Source of the DNA: Ooceraea biroi
Lineage: Eukaryota; Arthropoda; Insecta; Hymenoptera; Formicidae
Direction of reading: 5' to 3'
Assembly: GCF_003672135.1 (NCBI RefSeq)
Contig: NC_039509.1
Coordinates: 2,480,001-2,544,000, forward strand
DNA length: 64,000 nt
Every line of letters starts with the position of its first letter. Within the stretch, counting starts at the first letter, position 1. The position numbers and the translations under genes are program-made. This document shows positions 13,101-24,100 of this stretch, in pieces. Below the pieces are notes generated by a model that was not told the DNA's origin, did no database searches, and worked only from the letters and a program-made list of their open reading frames with translations.

Positions 13101-16100
13101 CAGGAACAAAGTTTTTCCCCTGTTCGCGCCTTTTTTTTACCTGGTAGTTTCCACAGAGACATGTGACAATGTGCCCGGTCTCAGAGACGAGCAGAAGATG
13201 GTCCATGCTCTCCAGGGACTTGCTGACGCAGTGGCAGCCACTGTCGCCGCACTTGGTTTCGCACGGGTTGTTTGGAGTCTGTTTCGTGCTACCTTTCACC
13301 TGCGAATGGAAACGTCAATGCATTCGCGAAATGCAGATAAAAATCCACGCAAATGCGAGAAGGTGAAAAACGTAGCAAGAACGTTTGTGACTAATTTTAC
13401 TATTAAATTGTTAAAATTAGATTAAAACATTTATATTATTTGTTCGACGTGAATTTGTTCCTTTTTCGCCACGTTCCAGGTACTTCCGCGCGTTAAATAT
13501 GCAATGTGAATATCGTAAAAAATGTATAAGCGCGACGTGTGTATGCGTGCGGGGGATTAAAGTCGCACGATTTTGCCGCTTGTACAACGAATTCGTAACA
13601 TAAATGCGTAAAAAACGCGCATCGCTCAGCAAGAGATTACAGTTAGCGCGGCACGTTTCCAGCAGGGATTCAATTGCTGAGCTTAATCGTTTTCGGGGGA
13701 CTTTCTGAAACTCGTCGCCGAGTTGCTGTTTCGCTTGCGCGAATCCACGTCTGATCCCGTGGAATATTATTTAAATGCGGATTAAAGCGCGTCACGTGAA
13801 CGCAGATTAAAAGTTTTCGTTGCCAAATTAGAATGTCTGTAACGTTCCAAGCTCCTTTTTTCTTTTTCTTTCGAGCGACTTTAATGTAAAAATCTTTATC
13901 TGCGGCGAGATATTTATTTATACTCATGCTACGCCGATGCATTCGAATGGCATGGATGAATCTGCAAATTCGAATGCTGCGGCCGATTTTAAATTAACGG
14001 AGATAAAACATTTAGTTGAGGAACTCACGGTAATGACCACCGATTGGTTTGGTGCCGGTATAAAATGCTGCCTGCATTTCACTGGGCCTTCCATGGCGAA
14101 TAATCGGTGCGGTTCCGGATGCACCACCGAACCCTCCACGGGTGACGTCAATCCGTAATATTCGACGTCGCACACGCTGGCCGGTTGCTGAGTGCCACCC
14201 TCGCGTTCTGCAACATCGGAGGAAAATGGACGTTACTTATGCAGGTGCCAAGAGAAGTTAACATTATAATTTAGGAACAGTCGAAGAAATTTCATCTGCA
14301 TGCAGGAAACCGTACATTAAATTTTTCTCCACATAGTTCTCCATTTAGCAACCATTCAGTTACAACGCAAGTTAATCGTAAATTTAATAGACCATGAAGT
14401 TACGGCGAGGAAAAGACGAGTACTGAGGAGGCGTACTCCATTATAGTCTAATAACGTTGTAAAAGTTACTATCTTGCAACCGCGGATCTCTCAATTGAGC
14501 AAGTATAATATTACCGTGGCGATCTCGAATGTACAAAATATATTACACTTAATCGTTCCGCTCGTCGAACTCTTCCGCGGGATCCGCAACTTTGTTGCTT
14601 CTTAGCTTAATTTTTCCGCAAGATAGTTTCTCACATCTATGCCGTGAGTTGTACAAAGGAATAACAGGCACTCTTATTTCGAGTCGAAATTTGCACGCCC
14701 GACAGATGAAATTTCCTCCTTTTGCATGGCAATTTCACATAATTAGTCGTTGCAGTTCGGGACCGCGCGCGGGGCTGAATTCGACCATTTCCTATATAAG
14801 AGGGAGGATTGGTCTCTCCGAGATTAAATGTAATTGTATTATAAATATTTTTACACATAGTTGCTTTTAATTAGTTATTTGTTAATGTTTATATATATAT
14901 ATATACACATACACACTTAGTAATAATTAATGTTTACTAAATTTATTTATTATGAGTATTCAATATGTCTAATTTTATCGCTCTATAATACTCTAATCAT
15001 CCGTTAGAGGTTGGTTGCGAACATTTCAAATATTTCTTCAAATCTGTTTACATTTTTCACACGTCAGCGGCTAATAGAGCTATTATATGTGTGACCTTAA
15101 ACATGTTACGTACTATTTCTGTTTCAATATCATTTCAGATATTCGTATTCCTTGGTCGTGGTAAGATAGTGTAGTGATATCCTTCTTGAGTAAAGAGCTG
15201 TTTGCAGTAATAACTAATTGTACGGATTTCTACTTACATCGTTACACTTTAAAATGCAGGTAATTACCAGAAATAGTTTATATATTTATATTCATTTAAA
15301 GATAAAATAAGATAGAATGATAGAGAACAACTAATGCAGTACAGTAGAGATAGAAAGACGTAGAAGAGCACATTATGTTGATATTAAAACTAAATGGTAT
15401 ATTATTTATTTGTCGTAAGTTGACATGGAATTATATATTTTGCTTAATTTTGTCTCATTATCAGATGAGACATACAAACTGCAAAACTTTTAAACATCTA
15501 AAATGATATTATCATTATCAGTAATATGGTTTGTTATCGAAAAAGAAAAAGTATTGAAAGAAAATAATGTTTTTATAAAAATACAAGAATGTACACGATA
15601 TTTTGTAATTTTTTTATTTAATTTTCTCTGATAAACTGTTACAGATATTTGAAATAAAACTGTTCATCCTTCAACACTTTCTATGTGGTATAATGTTTAC
15701 TACTATGATAACATGTATACAAGGGGAACATCGGTCTACTGAAAATAAATCATATCAGGAACTTGGTTATCGTTTATCAAAAGATGTAGTGCCACTACAT
15801 TATGATATCAGCCTGGATTTCTTTTCTGAAAGGCTGGATGTTGTAAGTGGCAAATGCAAAATTGATGTTGACATTTTTAAATCAACGTCAAATATAAGGT
15901 TACACAGTCCCGATAAGATTGAAGAAAGCTCAATAAAGTTGGCTATGAATGGTACGACATATAAACCCATAAACAAAACACACTCCGAGGAAGAGAACGT
16001 CCTTGATCTTTATTTCGAGGACCAGCTATCTCCTGGACGTTATTCCCTAACGATACATTACAGTAAAGATGTCGGTGATGATAAAAAGGAAGGAGATTTT

Positions 16101-17464
16101 TTCAAAATTATATTCAAGCCTGCAACAAGGTGAGTTAAGATTATACGTATCAGCCCAATTATTAAGTTATCTATATTATTAAAAATATATTGTTAAAAAT
16201 ATCGATTAATATAAAATACACATTAATGTACAATAATATTTATTACGTATTATTATAAAGTAATAACTAAATTTTGAGCGATTGTCTCATGCTTGCATGT
16301 TGCTCATCTTGATACTTCTATTCAAAACATTATTTTGACAACTTGTATTATATTAGAAATGTCCTTAAAACAGGAATAGATGGTTGGCAACAAATATTAA
16401 CTCTGTTGAAGCTCGAAAATGGTTTCCATGTTGGGACGAGCCGGAGTTTAAAACAACATTTAACTTTACATTCTATCATCACAGGAGATTTAAGATATGG
16501 CCAGCCTTACCAAATGCAACATCTATAGGACATGTGCACAAAAAGGAATGGTGCTTGACAAAGTTTTTCATTGCAGTTACTATATCTACCTACCAATTGA
16601 TGTTTGTAGTAACTGAGATACCTCTTTTTTCTCACACTGAATATACGTCATATTCTGCATCATGCGAACTTCATAAAGTAAATGAGGACAATACGATATT
16701 AAGTAGAGCTCCCGTGGAAAATTCGATAAAATTTTCAGATGTTGTGATTGAGAAGATCCTAGATTCTGAGTGGTACTGCAAAATTCTTCTAACTGATTTC
16801 AATATAAATCAACTTGCACTTCCGGCTGTGCCAGAGGATGTTATTGCAAAATGGAGGCTCATTCTTTGTAAGTATATCGATAACAAAATTATTATTAGGT
16901 TTTGCTAATAATTAACATAAAATTTAATCACATTTTTATTGAATGAAAAATAAATGGATAAATTACAGTTGGATGATATTAGTATCATTACGAATTTATA
17001 TATACCATTATATTAAACTTTTTATATCTTTACATATGTATACAGGGTGTCCCAGAATTGTGTATGAAGCGCTTGTGAGCGGGTAGAACGCATCGAACTG
17101 AGAAGAAAAGTCCTTTACCGTTTTGAAATTTTCGCAATAGTTAACGAGTTATTAATTATTAAAAATCGCTATATTAGTCCGGCCTATCGCCGAATGAAAG
17201 CGCGCGGCGAGATGCGACCAGAGATGCCAGAATGCAGACGCGGTCCGCGGTCCGAGATAGTGGAGGGGGTAACACACCAAGCGAGAGCCACGTAGGTGTT
17301 CTCTCAGCGCTTCGGCTATCTTCGGGCGGTTGTGTGACGTCACGAGCGAGCGATATAGCCGCTGCCGACTTGCCGAGATCGCGGCATGCAACACGATGCG
17401 AAAGCAATTGCCGGGCAGGCCGGCAATGTACGAAAAATGATGATGATGATGATGATGGATGATG

Positions 17465-17507
<43 letters not shown>

Positions 17508-18086
17508 TGATTATATTCAACTTGAATAATTAATTGACTAAATAAAGTTAATGGACTGAACAGTTTGTAATAAGAGAGTTTATTGTATTATTACATTTTT
17601 ATTCAATATCTATTTTTTATAGTTTCTATTATGTCTGGTATATTAGGTAATATATTCAATATTATATTAATGTGAACGTTCTATTTAATGTAACTGTTAT
17701 TCTTGTCATTGATTATTTTCTCTCCGGAAACATTTTTTCACAACTAAAATAACTTGCAACTAAAATATATGAATATATTACGAAATGTGTGTATGTGTGT
17801 GTGGTGTATCGTAATATATTCATATATTTATAGTGTAAGTTATTTTAATTGTGAAAAAAGTTTCGGGAGACAAAATGATTAATGACAAGAGTAACAGATA
17901 TATTAAATAGGACATTCACATTAATATAATATTGAATATATTACTAATACACCAGACATAATAGAAACTATAAAAAATAGATATTGAATAAAACTGTAAT
18001 AATACAATAAACTCTCTTATTACAAACTGTTCAGTCCATTAACTTTATTTAGTCAATTAATTATTCAAGTTGAATATAATCATCTA

Positions 18087-18117
<31 letters not shown>

Positions 18118-21100
18118 TCATCATCATTTTTCGTACATTGCCGGCCTGCCCGGCAATTGCTTTCGCATCGTGTCGCATGCCGCGATCTCGGCAAGTCAGC
18201 AGCGGCTATATCGCTCGCTCGTGACGTCACACAACCTCCCGAAGATAGCCGAAGCGCTGAGCGAACACCTACGTGGCTCTTGCTTGTGTGTGTTACTCCC
18301 TCCACTATCTCGGACCGCGGACCGCGTCTGCATTCTGGCATCTCTGGATGCGACCGCCTAGAGATCGAGGTTGCTAGGCGAGCGGAGAATTGTTTATTAC
18401 AAGTCGCTCCTGCCTAGCCATTGCCACTTGTAATAAACAATTCTCCGCTCGCCTAGCAACCTCGATCTCTAGGCGGTCGCATCTCGTCGCGCGCTTGCAT
18501 TCGGCGGTAGGCCGGATTAATATAGCGATTTTTAATAATTAATAATTCGTTAACTATTGCGAAAATTTCAAAACGGTAAAGGACTTTTTTTCTCAGTTCG
18601 ATGCATTCTACCCGCTCACGAGAGCTTCATACACAATTCTGGGACACCCTGTATAGTAGTGCTTTAAATATTACATTACAGAGAACCACTTATAACTTAT
18701 GATAAAGAAATAGATAGCAGTGTCCACGAACGGGAGGTAGCAAGCACAATAGTACGTGGAATAGTATATCAGGTGATAGATAATGCAATCTCACCGTCGT
18801 GGTGGTCTCACTTATGGTTAAATAAAGGACTTGCCACTCTTATTCATGTGGAAATTCTCGATGAGGTTCTTTTATATTAGTAACGCAAACTTCAGTAACA
18901 TTCGGTTCATTCAGTCAAATAAACTTTTCCTTTATAGATTTTTCCGAAATGGCGATTTCTGGATTTGTTCGTGGTTCAAGTTCAGCAAGACTGTCTTCGC
19001 CTCGACACAAATTTCATTATGAAGCCTCTTTCATATGAAGTCCAAACGTCATCCGAAATTAAATCACTTTTCTCTTTTCCAATTTATGTCAAAGGTAAGC
19101 CAGAATAAGAATTAATAAGCGACGCTCTGTAATTGTTTAACAGTAATTAATATAAGAAATTGAAATTATTTGTAGTTAAATGTTACTATGTATCGTATTT
19201 CTGCCTTAGTATGTAACTCTTTTGTTATGCAAAATATATTTGAAAAGCATATGTTTTACTTAAAAAAAATACATCTAAGAGATATTAATGTAACTAAAAT
19301 AGTATATAATGATGTATTTTAAATGTAGTTTATTTCAACAATATTATATGTTTTGTTTGAATACAGAAATTCATCTTTTACAAATACCTAGTTGTCTTTT
19401 ACATATACATTACGTGCATGTTTACAGCACCTGTCATACTACGCATGGTACAACATATTATAGGCCACGAGTTTCAAGAGATTATCAAGAATTACCTTAA
19501 ATCCTAGTGAGTAACATTCTTAGTAAATAGAGTAGGATGACACATAATAAACACAACGGTATAAGTTTCGTATGATTGTGATGTCTCATTATTATTTGAT
19601 TACGAACAATATAAGCTACAGAATCAAATATAGAATTTTATACAAAATAAGTATATATTTTCATAGAAAAGGTTTTTTATAATTATGTTTGAGTTGGCTT
19701 TACTCTGTATATTCAATTACAAATTATCTGTCCTTGTTATATAATATTATATGTATAATTTTATTAGAATGTGTGTAGGTTAAAGTTTACTCGTAAATTT
19801 TAATATAACTTATGTGTAACTATATATAGCTTCTTATAGTTTTAAATATCTGAAATTATAACTTAACTAATTTAAACTATAAATTGATATTTTTAGCTAC
19901 TATCGATCTCTTAGTCCTGATTATTTATGGAATATGATGCAAGTTCACAAGAAGAATCCAAAACTGGGTAACTATACCATGAAAGATATAATGGAGACTT
20001 GGATAACACGAAATAATCATCCTATTGTATATGTTTATCGAAAAGGAAGCATATTATTCATACGTCAATCAAAAAAAGTATTTTACATCGATGATAAAGG
20101 CAATGCCCAAGTGCTACGTCATTGGTTACCTATCACTTTTACTACATGGGAGCAATTAGACTTCAATGATACAACTCCTCGTGATTGGATAACTCCGGAT
20201 AGCAGTGAAATAATTGTCGAACTTAGTAATAATACTGGGTGGATCATAGTAAATTTACAACAAACAGGTGAGTATAGTGTGGCCCAAGGTGATGTTCAGA
20301 TCCCTGTTTATGTTAAACCTTATTTACAGTTTTATATGTGCTCATTATCATTAAATGATGTACATTACATGCATAGTTATTTTATATATTAACTGCACAC
20401 CGAATTGATGGCATGTTTTAACGTTATTTTTTATGCAATAGGATACTATCGTGTAAGATATGATGACACGAGCTTAGATGAAATTGCAAAATATCTAACG
20501 ACTAACGAATATGAGAAGATTCATGTTCTTAACCGTGCTCAAATCATCGATGACACATATTATTTCGTGAAGAGAGGAGTAATTCCTTACGTTACCGTGT
20601 TTAAGAGTCTCATACGCTATTTGCACCAAGAGAGGGATTACGTAGCATGGTATCCAATGTTTCAAATTTTTAGAGATGTTTCGAGTTTCTTACCATTTGA
20701 AGAGATCGAAACTTTAAAGGTCAGTCATAAATTTAGTAAAAAGTTGTGAAGAAGCATGTTATACGTTACGTGCATAGTGTATAAAATATCATTATATTAT
20801 AATGACATTTACATGAATGGAATTTACCAATTACTATCAAGAGAATATCGAAATATATGCATTAATATCAAGTACAATGGGCAAAAACCGTAAATAAAAA
20901 CAATGCAGAAAATCTGTACTGTTTTATACGTTACATACATATGCGTTTATAGATTAAGACACGTCAGAAAATTATAAATAATATAGAAAGGTACTTGTGT
21001 TAAATGTAGGCGCGTATATTGCATGGCATATACTATGAATTCAATGGACAAATTCCAAAGAGTTTGGAGATAATATTGTAACAGGACATTTATATAATGG

Positions 21101-24100
21101 TCATATTAGTTTTACAACTTTTATAGATTGATATGCGCTATATCTTGGAAGGTTTGCTCGAAAACTTAACATACGACGAAAAGTCCGACGAAGACGATCT
21201 TACTAAGTGGTTGCGCCAAGAGGCTGTAAGATGGGCTTGTATTTTTGGTGATACAAACTGTCATAAAATTGCTAAGCTAAAGTTGAAGGAACACCTAAAA
21301 GATCCCTTACATCACAAGTAATTTCTGCAATTAAAGTCTTTCTGTAGTGGTATTTCTCTTGTACAATATTGGAAATGTGAGATATTAATAGTGGAAAATG
21401 CAGAACTTTTCGAGAAAAGCATTAACTGTTTGTTAAACCGTGTATAGGTATAATGAGTTTGTGCAAATGTTCTACAGATTAGTACTAATTGCAGTTGCAT
21501 AGGAAATTTTGTTTTTGTATATCTGTATATGCGTATACGAAAGTTAAAAATAGTATACAATACAAGTATTATGAGTACAAACCGATTGGGATATACAAAG
21601 CACAATATATTCACTGATTTTCGCACTCAATCTGCTTTAAAGTACATTGCATTGCTCCTTTAGGTTTTTGCAATTTCAATTTGTCAGAAAGATTTTTTTT
21701 TAATTAGGTGCACGCACTAATATCCTACTACATTTAATTTTTTGCATGTATTAATGTTTCTTCGTCATGTCTTTATGTTTGTCAGGAGAATTTTCAGTTC
21801 TGCAAAATCTGTTGATAATGTATTATATGTTTTATGATAATAAGAACTTTGTTACACCGAATTGTATTCATTTTCTGGATGTTACAGACTTTCGCCGGAG
21901 TGGAGAGAATGGACGTACTGTAAAGGTGCGATGGTAGCGAAAAAGAGAGTTTTGATGCAATTGGAAAAATTATCACGCAGAAATGATCATAAAGTTTTTA
22001 ATTATATTTCATGCGTTGAAAAACCTCGTCGTGCTTTCGACATTTTCTTCAATTCAGCTCTTAAGTGGAAAGACAGATATCCCAATTTTTTCCATTATGC
22101 CATCTTTGTTGATTATACAGTGGAACATAGAGATGAAATCAGAAACTTTATAAAATTTATAGATATTATGTACAAGTAATAAAATTAGTTTTTTAAATTG
22201 CCCTTTTAAAAGTATATATATATAAGTTTCTTTACTACTGTTTAATTACGAATCAATTATTTCGTTTCTTTTTACAGGGCTCCAGCTTCAGTTAAAACTA
22301 AACTAGTATTTATTATTATAAAGCATATATTTTCTGAAGCTACACTTCAACGGGTACATAATTTTTATGATAGAATTAATATGTTTTAATTTGCTGATAC
22401 TATGCTTTGATATGATTGGTTTGTTATTAGCTTTAGTTATTTAGTACATATTATTAGTACATATGCATATATATATATATATTTTTAGTATTGGAGTTTG
22501 TTGCTTGTCATAACAATATAGTGACATTATGATTTTTATTTACATGATTTTAAAATCTGTTTTAGATAAGCATGCATATATTGAAGAATCCAACAGAAAT
22601 ATATAATAATCTTAATAACGTTATCAACAGACGCTATAAACAAATCAAAGATCAAAAATGCAAACTTGACAAGTATCAAATAAACAGATTTGGGAAGTTA
22701 AAAAAATGTTAAAAAACTGGTAATTGCATCCGTTGTCAGTGACAGATAAATAAAATGTGTTTATGCAAATGTATTATAAATATTCCTACACGCATTTGCT
22801 CATTATAAGGTAGTGCTTAATAAATATATTTAGTTTAATCGTTTATTAGTTATTATAGTATATTATTATAGTTATTTATTTGTATAGTGTATTTATTAGT
22901 TTGTTAGTATTTAATATATTTAGCTTTTATATGTCATATTTAGAAACTAATATTTTTCTCTATTCAATTTAAATTGTATTCAATATTATTTACATCATTA
23001 TTACATTATGTCTCTTATATCTTACTGTTGCTTTTCTATTTCTTTTTCTTGACATTTACTTTTTGTTGTATTACTGTTTGTTACTGTTATATAACATTGT
23101 TCCAAAATACAAAGTGGGTCATTAAAATGTACTACCAAAAATAATTGTTTAAATATTGATTTCATGTTAAAACCTTTTATACAAAATTATAGAATTTTAA
23201 GAAATCAATATTTGTGAGATTTATTTTTCTTTTTTATATGATAAGGTTTAACACATAAAGTTTAACTTACTTTATTTAATTTATTAATCGAAATTTTGTT
23301 CAATTAAGGGGTTACATACCTCCAGAATTTTCAAACAATCGATTTTTTTTTATTACTGATTTTCATTCTTTATACTTTTAAAAATATAATAAAAAAAGAA
23401 TTAGTGAAAAATTCCAATCCGTAACAAAGATATAACAATAAATATGACCGCGCGTCAGGAGGTGGACCACGGCGCAGGCTACCAAAGAAGCTCGAACAGC
23501 TCACAGATTATAGAAAACTGTACAAAATATAAAAATTATCGAGAAGGAAGACACGCAATATGAAGCTGGAATGGGAGATTAAGCGTAAGTTCACTACAAA
23601 AATTAATATTTACGATTTTTACTTCTCAAACTTTAAACGCGTTTTTCTCGAAACCAGTTTTTTGACACGGTCGACACGATAAATCGAAGAGTTTTCAATA
23701 TTTTTAAAAATTTTTTGTTCTCAAATCTTCGTAATCGTTTTGTCTATAGTCTGTCGAGCCATTTTTTTGCAATTTTGTTTAATACAATTTTTATAAACAA
23801 TTAAAGACCGAAATTTTTCATGAAAACATGAAGTTCAACTTTGACATGGCATAAATTGTATATTTTTTTGAAATTAAAAAATCGGGCTCGACAGACTATA
23901 ACTACAACATTACTTTACAAGAAATTTCTTGCATTTCTCAGATCCATCAATGTTACAAGAAGATATCATGTCGACTCTGAGAGGACAGTTTTTCAGCAGC
24001 GCGCTGCAGCGGTCCAATTAATGCTACAAAACTTCATTTTATTAATATTCAAAAATTTATTATTAATTATTTTTTTACACTTAAAGGACCAGTAAATCAT

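Larger units (their letters stand above)
7172..14028 (-). other. 3' introns of the CUB gene
   Basis: Apart from the three exons listed separately (8025-8166, 11502-11778, 13141-13299), this stretch is intronic. It contains purine-rich tracts at about 8760-8850 and 9960-10095 and AT-rich filler. Nothing else was supportable. Confidence 0.55.
17043..18651. mobile_element. 1.6-kb palindromic (foldback-type) DNA element in intron 3 of copy 1
   Basis: The element starts CAGGGTGTCCCAGAATTGTG and ends with the inverse complement, flanked on both sides by TA (17041-17042 and 18652-18653). The two arms, roughly 720-750 bases each, are complementary almost to the centre near 17795, so the element is essentially one long inverted repeat. 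The outer parts of the arms are GC-rich (about 17180-17440) and the inner parts AT-rich with a (TA)n run. No transposase is encoded. The paralogous intron of copy 2 (27875-28163) lacks it. TA flanks suggest a Tc1/mariner-type non-autonomous element; the superfamily is uncertain. Confidence 0.85.

Noticed and set aside
16343..16528. Open stretch starting upstream of exon 3 of M1-like copy 1
   Set aside because: It uses the wrong frame from an upstream AG. The acceptor at 16373 gives the conserved RWLATN...WFPCWDEP reading in phase with exon 2.
17152..18417. Pairs of similar 76-86 codon open stretches in opposite orientation
   Set aside because: They are mirror images produced by the two arms of the palindromic element, not genes.
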